Below are positions 44,071 to 53,070 of a stretch of DNA of 64,000 bases, piece by piece; the first letter of the stretch is position 1, and the number at the start of each line of letters is the position of its first letter. The stretch lies in contig JACPNZ010000039.1 in assembly GCA_016185245.1 (NCBI GenBank), forward strand, positions 1 through 64,000, written 5' to 3'. A program made the position numbers and the translations under genes. Below the pieces are notes generated by a model. The model was not told where the DNA came from and did not search any database. It saw only the letters and a list, made by a program, of their open reading frames with translations. The DNA is from Hyphomicrobiales bacterium (GTDB lineage: Bacteria; Pseudomonadota; Alphaproteobacteria; Rhizobiales; Aestuariivirgaceae).

Positions 44071-44556
44071 GACAGTCCCTCCCGATCCTTAGCCGCACAT
44101 TGCAGATTGTGGAAATGCCGTCCAGCACCATCTTGGCGCACAGGCAGGGATGATGAAGAGCGGCGATTTCCCCGCACTTTCCGTCATGGGCCTCACGCCA
44201 GCCAGCATCCCGCTTTGGCAACGGAGTGCGAGCCCGAGCGACACCAACAGCCGCCCGCCCCATCCTCCTCCGCCCCTCAGGGCGGGGGAGGTGGCACGCG
44301 CCCACTTCGGTGCGTGACGGAGGGGGCCAGCCGCGCTGCCGCCAGGCCCCACCCGTCGCCCTATGGGCGCCACCCTGCCCACTGCGCGGAGAGGGAAAAG
44401 CAACATCGCACCAGCCCCTTTTCCCGTCATTCCGGCGAAAGCCGGAATCCCGCTTTGGTAGTAACAAACAAATCTCGACGAGAAGCTGGACCCCGGCTTC
44501 CGCCGGGGTGACGGAATGGTAGACTGTGACCGAGTGTCCTCGATGAGAGCCGAAAG
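44071..44556. other. Gene-free stretch with palindromic repeats
   Basis: Upstream of glyA. It contains a GC-rich hairpin (CCTCCTCCGCCCCTCAGGGCGGGGGAGG, 44264-44291) of the kind common in alphaproteobacterial intergenic DNA, and the family 2 repeat copy B (44425-44514). The glyA promoter should be in the first 100 nt. Long ORFs crossing it are Arg-rich shadows. Confidence 0.55.
44425..44514. repeat. Palindromic repeat, family 2 (copy B)
   Basis: CGTCATTCCGGCGAAAGCCGGAATCCCG, a variable spacer, then CCCCGGCTTCCGCCGGGGTGACGG. It is nearly identical in both hairpins to copies A and C. Together with the mini-gene 43 nt downstream it is part of a tandem duplication with copy C. Confidence 0.88.
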
Positions 44557-44781
44557 ATGACCAAGAACAAAAAGCATTCGCCAAAGCCTTTGAAGCGTGA
44601 CCCAGATGACGTTCCGGAGCTGACGGCGGAGTGGTTTGAAGGTGCCTATTTTGCATCGCGCGCCAGCCGCGCCGATCTCGCTTGGTTCGAAAGGCTGATG
44701 GCACGAACCGGCGGCCAGCCGCCGCGCGAAGGCGATGAGATTCCCAAGGGCTATCGGAGGACCAAAGAACGGCGCAGCTGA
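44557..44781 (+). CDS. Small BrnA-like antitoxin N-terminal protein, copy 1 (74 aa)
   Basis: MTKNKKHSPKPLKRDPDDVPELTAEWFEGA resembles the toxin-neutralising segment of BrnA/BrnT-partner antitoxins (DPDxxPELTxEWF), but the DNA-binding C-terminus is replaced by unrelated sequence ending PKGYRRTKERRS. No toxin gene is adjacent. It is paralogous to the 56-aa gene at 44983. It may be a remnant, or a free-standing anti-toxin-like peptide. Confidence 0.5.
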   Translation: MTKNKKHSPKPLKRDPDDVPELTAEWFEGAYFASRASRADLAWFERLMARTGGQPPREGDEIPKGYRRTKERRS

Positions 44782-44848
44782 TTGACGATGCAAATTCGTC
44801 GAATTGGATGCACGGCCACCGCAGTTCCCCGGCCTTCCTCCCCTCTTC

Positions 44849-44938
44849 CGTCATTCCGGCGCAAGCCGGAATCCCGCTTTGCCAGCGATCACCAATTCAG
44901 AGCAAGAAGCTCGACCCCGGCTTCCGCCGGGGTGACGG
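44849..44938. repeat. Palindromic repeat, family 2 (copy C)
   Basis: CGTCATTCCGGCGCAAGCCGGAATCCCG, a spacer that itself resembles that of copy B, then CCCCGGCTTCCGCCGGGGTGACGG. It precedes the second mini-gene at the same distance as copy B precedes the first. Confidence 0.88.
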
Positions 44939-44982
44939 AATGGAGTAGACTGTCGGCGAATGCCCTCCATGAGCACCGAAAC

Positions 44983-45153
44983 ATGACCGAGAACAAAAAG
45001 CCTTCGCCTCGTCCGTCGAAGCGCGATCCCGATGAAGCGCCGGAGCTAACGACCTCTTGGTTCACCGGCGCCAATCTCTACAAAGGCAAGAAGCTGGTGC
45101 GCCCGGAAGGGAAACGATTTCCAGAGAACCGCAGGAAGACCAGCAAACATTGA
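44983..45153 (+). CDS. Small BrnA-like antitoxin N-terminal protein, copy 2 (56 aa)
   Basis: MTENKKPSPRPSKRDPDEAPELTTSWFTGANLYKGKKLV is closely similar to the copy at 44557 over its first 30 residues and keeps more of the expected BrnA continuation (LYKGKKLVRPEGKR). The stop codon lies within the first 25-bp boundary repeat at 45149, so the gene was probably truncated there by the neighbouring element. Confidence 0.5.
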   Translation: MTENKKPSPRPSKRDPDEAPELTTSWFTGANLYKGKKLVRPEGKRFPENRRKTSKH

Positions 45154-45198
45154 ATGCACTGTCACTATAATCCATTGAATGCACTGTCACCGTAATCC
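45149..45198. repeat. Tandem 25-bp boundary repeat, left edge of the phage-like islet
   Basis: ATTGAATGCACTGTCACTATAATCC is directly followed by ATTGAATGCACTGTCACCGTAATCC. The core ACTGTCACCGTAAT occurs inverted at 46891-46915 and, in the same inverted sense, at 62628-62675. The copies bound islands or truncated genes, as expected for ends of a mobile element. Confidence 0.8.
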
Positions 45199-46317
45199 CC
45201 GATCCAGAGTTTGCCGCACTTCTAGGAGGTAAGGAAAAAGCGCTTGTCGAAGATGCCAAATTAGCCCATGATAATGCAAGGAAAGACGCCGATGTTGCTA
45301 ACCGTGAAAGAGTATCTGAAAACCGCGTCAGCCCTCCAGCACATGGCGAGGCGAATGGGCAACCTGTCGCTCAAGCGCAAACTCAACCTCCAGTCCCAGA
45401 AACTCAAGGCGCTGGCGCGAATGGCGGCCAAGCAACAGTCGAGCCAGGAGCCGAAGGCAAACCCCAAACCGTAGTCCCTGGAGCCGAGGCCAAGACTGCC
45501 GAGGAAGCCAAGGCCGCTGCGGTTCACGAGCGGGCCGCAAAGGAACTTGCGGTTCGCCAGAAGCAATCCATGATCCGCAAGGGCAATCAGCAGGAAGCGG
45601 GCGGCATGTTTGCGCCACCGCCTGAGAAGACGTTATTTGAAGGCGAGGACCAACCAGCCGATCCTAAGATGAATTTTACGCATCTCGGGAAATTCACAAA
45701 GCCGGAGGGGATCGGGCTGGGAGAGGCAGCAAGGGACTATGTTGTTAGCCAAAGTCGCAATTTGGGAAATGTTGAGGTATTGCTGGGATTTGATGGAAAT
45801 GGGAACGTCCTTGCAGATGCCCATGGAACAAAACATAATGTAGGATTCAGCGAGGCATTCAGCAAAGAGGCAGAGAGTGATACCGGGAATGCAATCGCTC
45901 ATCACAATCATCCAAATTCTGAATCGCTCAGCTCTGGTGATTTATCCAATCTCGCCGCCCCCGGCCTAAAGGTTATGTGGGTGCATGGCATGGATGGCAA
46001 TAGTTATCGGGCTGAAATACCCGAAATAGTCCGCGCCCAAATTAAAGACCCGCGCAAATTCAGGGACGATATGCCTAAGATTGCTGACGCTTCGGCATGG
46101 CATCTCTACCAAACTGTTATAGATCCCGCTCTCATATCTGGAAAGATGACGGACGAAGAAGGTGGTCGCGCCATTGTTCATCTTCGGAATCTTGCCCTAC
46201 ACAAATCCGGGCTTATCAATTATACCTCAACATTGGCCCTGCCGAATGAGGCGGACTACGCTGACCACATCGCCATCGCCGCTAGAATTGCGAGAAACGT
46301 ATATAAGGACAACAACT

Positions 46318-46503
46318 ATGGTCGTGAGATACCCGCAGATGGGACTGGTGGACGAACCCAGCTTTCTCGACACATTGGAGACTTGGAAGGAACACCGGAA
46401 ATTCCTTCTCAGCCAAGATCCGAGAGCAGCCGGGCGCAAGGGAATGCTGGAACAGGCGAACCGAGTAATCGCGGAGAAGCAAAAGGCAAACCCCCAGAAA
46501 TAA
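46318..46503 (+). CDS. Small prophage-type hypothetical protein, tandem copy 1 (61 aa)
   Basis: MVVRYPQMGLVDEPSFLDTLETWKEHRKFLL...ANPQK is in frame +1 relative to the long 450-aa frame. It is clearly homologous to the next gene (shared VDEPSxxDTLxTW, RK, IAxxKAxPQK-stop), which strongly supports translation in this frame. Such acidic, DTLETW-containing peptides occur in prophage regions as far as I recall. Function unknown. Confidence 0.6.
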   Translation: MVVRYPQMGLVDEPSFLDTLETWKEHRKFLLSQDPRAAGRKGMLEQANRVIAEKQKANPQK

Positions 46504-46518
46504 AGGCCTCGTTCTCTA

Positions 46519-46686
46519 ATGAAAATCTTGAGTTACGTGGACGAGCCCAGCCAGTTCGACACATTGGCGACATGGGAATCCTACCGGAAGGAATTGGAAA
46601 CAATACCGGAGGACGACTTGAAACCTCAACTAATCAAGGAAGCGGACGCGGAAATAGCACGCCGAAAGGCAAGCCCCCAGAAATAA
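46519..46686 (+). CDS. Small prophage-type hypothetical protein, tandem copy 2 (55 aa)
   Basis: MKILSYVDEPSQFDTLATWESYRKELETIPEDDLKPQLIKEADAEIARRKASPQK starts 15 nt after copy 1 in the same frame and is its paralogue. It is too short for the ORF track. Divergence between the copies is spread along the protein while motif residues are kept, a sign of selection in this frame. Function unknown. Confidence 0.6.
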   Translation: MKILSYVDEPSQFDTLATWESYRKELETIPEDDLKPQLIKEADAEIARRKASPQK

Positions 46687-46890
46687 AGGGCGCATTCGGA
46701 CCCCCTCCATCCGCGTCCCGCACTTTCGGCAAGAAATTTCAGTACACCAAGGACGAACTAACCGTCCTGAACGATCAGGCCAAGGCGCTGGTCGCCAAAC
46801 TGTTCGGCAATGGCGTCAGAGTAGAGGCGGTGGAAGGTCTGCCGCCAGATGTGCCGGAGCATATCGCCGCCTATTACGACAATCTCCACA

Positions 46891-46915
46891 GAATTACGGT
46901 GACAGTGCACTTATC
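46891..46915. repeat. Boundary repeat, right edge of the phage-like islet
   Basis: GAATTACGGTGACAGTGCACTTATC contains the reverse complement of the left-edge core (ACTGTCACCGTAAT). With 45149-45198 it forms terminal inverted repeats around about 1.7 kb. The hemA stop codon follows 25 nt later. Confidence 0.8.
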
Positions 46916-46939
46916 TCCATGACGACCCCCGCCACACCC

Positions 46940-48163
46940 TCACGCCACCTTTCTCGCCAGGGCGCATTGCGACCACAGGTCCGACAGGGCCTTCACCAGT
47001 TGGGCGATGTCGGCGTCGGTGTGGAGCGGCGACGGCGTGATGCGGAGGCGCTCTCCTCCACGCGGTACGGTCGGGTAGTTGATCGGCTGGATATAGATGG
47101 AGCTTGCCTCCATCAGATGATCGCCGATCCTTTTGCACTTGGCCGCATCGCCGACGATCACCGGCACGATGTGGCTCGGGTTGGCGAGATGGGGAATGCC
47201 GAACCGGTCGAGTTCGCTCCTAACTTTCCGCACCCGTTCGCGCTGGCGCTGGCGCTCGATGTCGCTCTCCTTCAGGTGGCGGATCGAGGCCACAGCACCG
47301 GCGGCAATGACCGGGGCAATCGAGGTCGTGAAGATGAAGCCCGGGGCAAAGGAGCGGATGGCGTCGATTGTTGCAGCATTGGCGACGATATAGCCGCCCA
47401 TCAGCCCGAAGGCCTTGGCCAGGGTTCCCTCGATCACATCGATGCGGCCCATGAGCCCGTCACGTTCGGCCACGCCGCCGCCGCGGGCCCCATACATGCC
47501 CACCGCGTGGACCTCGTCCAAATAGGTGAGCGCCCCATATTTTTCGGCCAGATCGCAGATGGCGCCCAGGGGGGCGATGTCGCCGTCCATGGAATAGACC
47601 GACTCGAAGGCGATGATCTTCGGCCGGCCCGGCGCCACATCCTTCAGCTTGGCTTCGAGATCGGCCAGATCGTTGTGGCGCCAGACGTGCTTCTCGGCGC
47701 CGCCGTTCCTGATGCCGGCGATCATCGAGGCATGATTGAGGGCATCGGAGAAGATCACGCAGTCGGGCAGGAGCTTGGCGAGCGTCGACAGCGTCGCCTC
47801 GTTGGCCATGTAGCCCGAGTTGAACAGAAGTGCCGCCTCTTTGCCATGCAAGTCAGCGAGCTCGTGCTCGAGGTCCACATGATAATGGGTGGTGCCGGAA
47901 ATATTGCGGGTACCGCCCGAGCCCGCCCCCACCGCATCGATCGCCTCATGCATGGCGGCCAAGACCTTCGGGTGCTGGCCCATGCCGAGATAGTCGTTGG
48001 AGCACCACACCGTCACTTCCTTCTCGCCCTTCGGCCCCCTGTAGAGAGCCCTGGGGAAGCGGCCGCGGAGGCGGCAGATGTCGGCGAATTCACGATAGCA
48101 GCCCTCGCGGCGAAGTGCCGCCAGGGCGGAATCGAAATGCTGGTTATAACTGAACACTGTCAT
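46940..48163 (-). CDS. hemA: 5-aminolevulinate synthase
   Basis: The 407-aa PLP enzyme condenses glycine and succinyl-CoA in the first step of the alphaproteobacterial haem pathway. Landmarks are [65 protein letters not shown] and the Schiff-base lysine in [14 protein letters not shown]. Length is standard. The islet boundary repeat lies just past its 3' end. Confidence 0.96.
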   Translation of the reverse strand: MTVFSYNQHFDSALAALRREGCYREFADICRLRGRFPRALYRGPKGEKEVTVWCSNDYLGMGQHPKVLAAMHEAIDAVGAGSGGTRNISGTTHYHVDLEHELADLHGKEAALLFNSGYMANEATLSTLAKLLPDCVIFSDALNHASMIAGIRNGGAEKHVWRHNDLADLEAKLKDVAPGRPKIIAFESVYSMDGDIAPLGAICDLAEKYGALTYLDEVHAVGMYGARGGGVAERDGLMGRIDVIEGTLAKAFGLMGGYIVANAATIDAIRSFAPGFIFTTSIAPVIAAGAVASIRHLKESDIERQRQRERVRKVRSELDRFGIPHLANPSHIVPVIVGDAAKCKRIGDHLMEASSIYIQPINYPTVPRGGERLRITPSPLHTDADIAQLVKALSDLWSQCALARKVA

Positions 48164-48219
48164 GGCGTAGGTCTACGCCGGGAAACCCCGCCCGAACCCT
48201 TGCGCCAATCGGCACTGGG

Positions 48220-50037
48220 TCAATTTGTTGCAGTCGTGTGCTCGTTGGCCTTCGGATTGGGCTTCGCCGCTGCGGTCGGACATCCGGCCGGCAGCTTGCC
48301 GTCGGTTCCCGGCTTGCACTTGTCGGAGGGCTTTGCCGTCACGGTTGCCTTGTCGGCGGGCTTGGCCCCGGGCTTCATCTTGTCGCCGGGCTTGGCCGAG
48401 GCCGAGGCGACATCGGTTGCCTTCTTGAGCTTCTTCTTCTGGGCGAGCTTCGTCGCCTTGGCGGTCTTCTTGCCGGCCGGCTGTTCGGCGGTCCAGTTGC
48501 CGCCGCTGGAGACCGTCGTATCCTGGCTACCGGCCGTGGCGGAGCGGCTGGGAAGATAGCCGCTTTGCTTGTCGCTGTTGCTGTTGCCATTGCGGCCGAA
48601 GACGCTGGCGAAGAAGCCGGAGGCTTCGGCGGCGTCGACCGCCTGCGGCGAACGCGGCGGCTCCGTCAGCACGAAACGCGGGCCGCTGCTGCCCACCGGC
48701 ATGGGCTGGCCGATGACGAAGCCGGAGCCGTCCACCTCATAGACATCCGGGCGGAAGGCCATGGTGCCGTTGCCGCCCGGCCACGCCGTCAGATAGGCAA
48801 CCCGCAGCTGCGGGGGATCCTTGAGGGTGACATCGAGCCGTTCCTTGGTGTCGGCGAGTTCGGCGATACGGGCGGCGGTGATGCCGTCCTGGCCGCGCAG
48901 GATCCAGTTGAGCAGGATCGCCACCTGTTGGATGCGCACGCAGCCCGAGCTGTAGAATCGCTGCGCGCTCTCGAACAGCCGCGGCTCCGGCGTATCGTGC
49001 AGATAGATGCCGAAGGGGCTGTTGAACTCGATCTTGACGGTCTTCATGGCGTTTTCGCCGCCGGGCTCCTGGCGGAACTGGTAGTCGTCGACCACGGCGC
49101 GCCGCCAGTCGACCGAATCGGGATCGACCTCGGGTCCGCCGACGCCTTTGTAGATTTTCATGTTCATCTCGTTCATGACCTTTGACGGACCGCCCGACAG
49201 CATGCGCGGGACGATGTCGCGCTCGACGATCGAGGCGGGCGCATTCCAGTAGGGACTGAACTTGATGGTGACAAGATTAGTCGCAACCACCGGCGTCGGG
49301 CGCAGCGGCCGGCCGACGATGGCGTTGTGAATGGAAAACACCTTGCCGTTCTCGACCGACTCGATCTGGGCCGCCGGAATGTTGACCACCACATAGCGGT
49401 TGCCGAGGTTCTTGGAGTATTCGGCCACCCGCGGCAGGTTGGCGCGGATTGTCGCCAGCCTAGCCTCGGCCGGCACGTTGAGCTCCATGAGGGTGGCGTT
49501 GTCGACGGCGCCCGTCACCTCGAGGCCGTGATTGGCCTGATAGCGGCTGACCGCATCGGCAGTCGCCGAGGTGAAGATATCGGCGTACTGGCCTTCGGTC
49601 GCCTCCTGGCGGACATAGCCCTCGATAAACAGGCGGCGGTTGAGGGCAGCAACGTCCTTGCCCTGACTGCCCTTCTTCAGCCTTCCGCCGGCCAGTTTGC
49701 CCCAGCCGCCATCGGCGACGATTTGAGCATAGCGCTGCTCGGCCGCCTGCATCGTCTGGCTCGTGTCGGAGCTGAGGAACGGCGTCAGGCTGCCGTCGTT
49801 GACGATGCGCGTTTCGGTCGTGGCCCGGCCGACGCCAGCCACGCCGGCATTGGACCAGTTGGTGGCGGCCGTGCCATTGCTGTCCTGGACGCCGGCCTTC
49901 ATGCGCTTCTGCATCATCCAGGCGGAATTCTCGGGTTCGGCATGGGCCGGGAGTATGCCGCCGGCAAATACCGCAAGTCCGGCCGCCAAAGCGGCACAGC
50001 GCGCTACATTGCCGAGTCTCGATCCGCCGTAAGTCAT
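48220..50037 (-). CDS. L,D-transpeptidase with peptidoglycan-binding domain
   Basis: The 605-aa exported protein has a signal peptide (CAALAAGLAVFAGGILPAHA), a PG_binding_1 domain (LKKGSQGKDVAALNRRLFIEGY, YQANHGLEVTGAVDNATLMEL), then a YkuD transpeptidase domain with the catalytic cysteine in IYLHDTPEPRLFES...SSGCVRIQ. The C-terminal 100 residues are Lys/Pro/Ala-rich (AKPGDKMKPGAKPADKA) and probably disordered. It forms 3-3 cross-links or anchors proteins to peptidoglycan. ATG 50037 is chosen. The adjacent LdtR-type regulator suggests it is the ldtP equivalent. Confidence 0.9.
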   Translation of the reverse strand: MTYGGSRLGNVARCAALAAGLAVFAGGILPAHAEPENSAWMMQKRMKAGVQDSNGTAATNWSNAGVAGVGRATTETRIVNDGSLTPFLSSDTSQTMQAAEQRYAQIVADGGWGKLAGGRLKKGSQGKDVAALNRRLFIEGYVRQEATEGQYADIFTSATADAVSRYQANHGLEVTGAVDNATLMELNVPAEARLATIRANLPRVAEYSKNLGNRYVVVNIPAAQIESVENGKVFSIHNAIVGRPLRPTPVVATNLVTIKFSPYWNAPASIVERDIVPRMLSGGPSKVMNEMNMKIYKGVGGPEVDPDSVDWRRAVVDDYQFRQEPGGENAMKTVKIEFNSPFGIYLHDTPEPRLFESAQRFYSSGCVRIQQVAILLNWILRGQDGITAARIAELADTKERLDVTLKDPPQLRVAYLTAWPGGNGTMAFRPDVYEVDGSGFVIGQPMPVGSSGPRFVLTEPPRSPQAVDAAEASGFFASVFGRNGNSNSDKQSGYLPSRSATAGSQDTTVSSGGNWTAEQPAGKKTAKATKLAQKKKLKKATDVASASAKPGDKMKPGAKPADKATVTAKPSDKCKPGTDGKLPAGCPTAAAKPNPKANEHTTATN

Positions 50038-50198
50038 TCGAACCTCTCCCAATCCCGCCCACACTAGCCAGTCCCTCCTTACCAGCGGCAAGGCGACTCG
50101 TCAAAACTCGGCCACAATCGCCCAAGTGAAAGCGGGTCAATTGGGGCAAGATTGCGGATATTGCCGCCAAACCGCGACAGGAAAAGCGAAAAACCTCA

Positions 50199-50222
50199 CC
50201 CTGCGGCCTTTCGGCCACAGGG
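50199..50222 (-). terminator. Rho-independent terminator of ldtR
   Basis: CCCTGCGGCCTTTCGGCCACAGGG forms a stem with one mismatch. On the minus strand it is followed by GGTGAGGTTTTTCGCTTTTC, a T-rich tail. It lies 36 nt past the ldtR stop and separates ldtR from the transpeptidase gene, implying a separate promoter for the latter within 50038-50198. Confidence 0.65.
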
Positions 50223-50257
50223 CGGGCAGGTCAACCTTGACGGAGAAAAAAAGAGAT

Positions 50258-50782
50258 TCAGAGCCGGTAGAGAATCTGGTCGGTCCAGAAACGCTCGAGC
50301 CGGGTCAGCGCCTTGTTGAGGCGATCGAACTCCTCGGCGGTGAGGCCGACGACCTGTTCGACGGCCTGGAGCTGGCGATTGTACAGGGCATCGATGCGCT
50401 CGCGGATCGCCTGGCCCTTGGGGGTGAGTTTGACGCGGACCGAGCGCTTGTCGGTGCTCGAGCGCTCATGGTTCACATAGCCCGCCTCGACCAGCTTCTT
50501 CAGATTGTAGGAGACGTTGGAACCCTGGTAGTGGCCGCGGGTTTTCAGTTCGCCGGCGGTCAATTCCGAGTCGGCGATGTTGAACAAGAGCAGCGCCTGG
50601 ACCGGATTGACCTCCGGCTCGCCCGAGCGCTCGAAGTCGTCCTTGATCACGTCGAGCAGGCGCCGGTGCAGGCGCTCGATCAGGGTGAGCGCTTCCATGT
50701 AACGGTACTTGATCGGACTACGAACGGTCTCGGCCGCCGCCGGGCGCACCGCCCCCATCACTTCTGTACGCATGTCATCCAC
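50258..50782 (-). CDS. ldtR: MarR-family regulator LdtR
   Basis: The 174-aa winged-helix regulator contains LLLFNIADSELTAGELKTRGHYQGSNVSYNLKKLVEAGYVNHERSSTDKRSVRVKLTPKG, matching the LdtR proteins of Rhizobiales and Liberibacter, which activate a neighbouring L,D-transpeptidase gene and osmotic tolerance. Position directly upstream of the transpeptidase supports this. An alternative start is ATG 50773 (MRTEV). Confidence 0.87.
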   Translation of the reverse strand: MDDMRTEVMGAVRPAAAETVRSPIKYRYMEALTLIERLHRRLLDVIKDDFERSGEPEVNPVQALLLFNIADSELTAGELKTRGHYQGSNVSYNLKKLVEAGYVNHERSSTDKRSVRVKLTPKGQAIRERIDALYNRQLQAVEQVVGLTAEEFDRLNKALTRLERFWTDQILYRL

Positions 50783-51067
50783 CTATCCCTTGGGGAGGCC
50801 GGATTCTTGATTGGTCCGTTCCTCCGATAGCCGGACCTTAGCAATTGTCCATTTAAGATCGCCTCAATGGCTTGGGTAAATTTGTCCTTATATTTTCAAA
50901 GATTTGCGCCAGTATCGATGACAGTTTACGGAGTCTTCTCGGATGATCTTAACGGAGCCCGAAGGGTTTGGCTCAAATGAACGGGGCGCGGCGGCCCTTG
51001 GGGCGTCCCACCGCCCAGCTGGCCTTTCCGCGCCCCGCCCTACCCCATCCCCGGGGTATCTCTTGTC

Positions 51068-51742
51068 CTACCGACGCGCCGCCGCAGCGAAGCCCGCCTG
51101 CACCATCGCCAGACTGTCGCTGCCGCAAGACATGGAGTTGGCCACCGCCTCGGCCCGCCGCATCAGGGCCGCCACTGCAGCCGAACCATTGCCGGCGACG
51201 GTCTTCCGATGAATGCGGCCGATCGCCTGCCAGTAGCGGCGGTCCTGGCTCGCTGAGAGATGGCGGCACTTGCGCTCGAGGTAATAGGCCTTGACCGCGT
51301 CGCCGTAGTAGCCAAGCTCGCCGACATTTCCTCTGGGCGGGGCGTAGCTGGCGACGGCTTGCTCTTTCGTCACACTGCCCCGATCGGCGGCGCGCACGGC
51401 TACCCTTGCGGCCGACAGGGTTTCCGAGACCTCGGCGCGGCTCGTGGCATCGCATGGCAGGGCCCGGCCCTCGGCCCGGCCGGCGGCAAGCGCGCTGCGC
51501 CGCGTCGCAGCCGGCATCCGTTCGGCGGCGGCAATCTCGGCACGGGCCAGGTAGCGTGCAAGCTCGGCACGGAGCGAATTCGACAGGAAATTGCAGCGGC
51601 TGCCGGCGGTTTCGACCCGCGCCAGTATGGTCAGCGCCTGCTCGGCCGCCACCACTTCGGCGTAAGCCTGCGGCACCGCCGTTCCGGCGAAACCGGAAAC
51701 GACGGCCAGCAGTCCCAGCAGTCTGCCGTACCTTGCCACCAC
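51068..51742 (-). CDS. Exported hypothetical protein (about 224 aa)
   Basis: I do not recognise the family. A signal peptide (RYGRLLGLLAVVSGFAGTAVPQAYA) precedes a helical, Ala-rich mature domain with four cysteines (GSRCNFLSN, ALPCDATS, ERKCRHLSAS, NSMSCGSDS) that could form two disulfides in the periplasm. GTG 51742 is chosen because AAGGGAG stands 7 nt upstream; the ORF track uses a TTG six codons earlier. Confidence 0.7.
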   Translation of the reverse strand: MVARYGRLLGLLAVVSGFAGTAVPQAYAEVVAAEQALTILARVETAGSRCNFLSNSLRAELARYLARAEIAAAERMPAATRRSALAAGRAEGRALPCDATSRAEVSETLSAARVAVRAADRGSVTKEQAVASYAPPRGNVGELGYYGDAVKAYYLERKCRHLSASQDRRYWQAIGRIHRKTVAGNGSAAVAALMRRAEAVANSMSCGSDSLAMVQAGFAAAARR

Positions 51743-51830
51743 GACGGGGCTCCCTTGCAAGCTGCGGCATGGTAAAGAGGGCCCGCTTAATTTGATTGAA
51801 ATGCCAAGCGACAGTTGCAGGATTGGTTAA

Positions 51831-52913
<1,083 letters not shown>

Positions 52914-52987
52914 AGTCGCTCATCCGGCCTTCGGCCACCTTCTCCCATTCGCTATCGCGAACGGGCGAAGGCAATAGTCACAATCCG

Positions 52988-53028
52988 CCTTCTCCCATCC
53001 CCGGTCTTGACACGGGGATGGGAGAAGG
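52988..53028. terminator. Strong bidirectional hairpin between convergent genes
   Basis: CCTTCTCCCATCCCC and GGGGATGGGAGAAGG are perfect 15-bp inverted arms around an 11-nt loop, between hemB (plus) and the dehydrogenase (minus). A partly related CCTTCTCCCATTCGC/GGGCGAAGG hairpin precedes it. There is no T-run, so it may be a repeat-derived structure rather than a classic intrinsic terminator. Confidence 0.6.
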
Positions 53029-53070
53029 TCCCAAGGGGGATGAGGGGCCCTTCCAGCCCAGCCGCCGCCG

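Larger units (their letters stand above)
45171..46922 (+). pseudogene. 5'-truncated phage-like polyvalent/JAB-domain coding fragment
   Basis: The frame is open from 45171 with no start codon until ATG 45570 (450 aa from there). It begins IPDPEFAALLGGKEKALVEDAK, runs through an Ala/Gln/Pro-rich linker, then a JAB/MPN-like segment (VEVLLGFDGNGNVLADAHG, AHHNHPNSESLSSGDLS with metal-binding His-x-His and Asp). It ends AAYYDNLHRITVTVHL, which reads like the start of another domain cut off by the right-hand repeat. It resembles fragments of phage head-morphogenesis or large polyvalent proteins. Base composition is more AT-rich than its neighbours. Between about 46318 and 46686 another frame encodes two small paralogues, so the frame there may be non-coding. 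Confidence 0.6.

Noticed and set aside
44264-44291. GC-rich hairpin considered as an intrinsic terminator or small RNA
   Set aside because: There is no T-run on either strand and the sequence looks like a common intergenic palindrome; not listed separately.
45149-45198. Possible CRISPR array because of two adjacent 25-bp repeats
   Set aside because: The two repeats abut without a spacer and no cas genes are near; the inverted partner at 46891 shows it is an element end.
46919-48559. 546-aa plus-strand ORF opposite hemA
   Set aside because: Antisense shadow of hemA and the transpeptidase tail; no motifs of its own.
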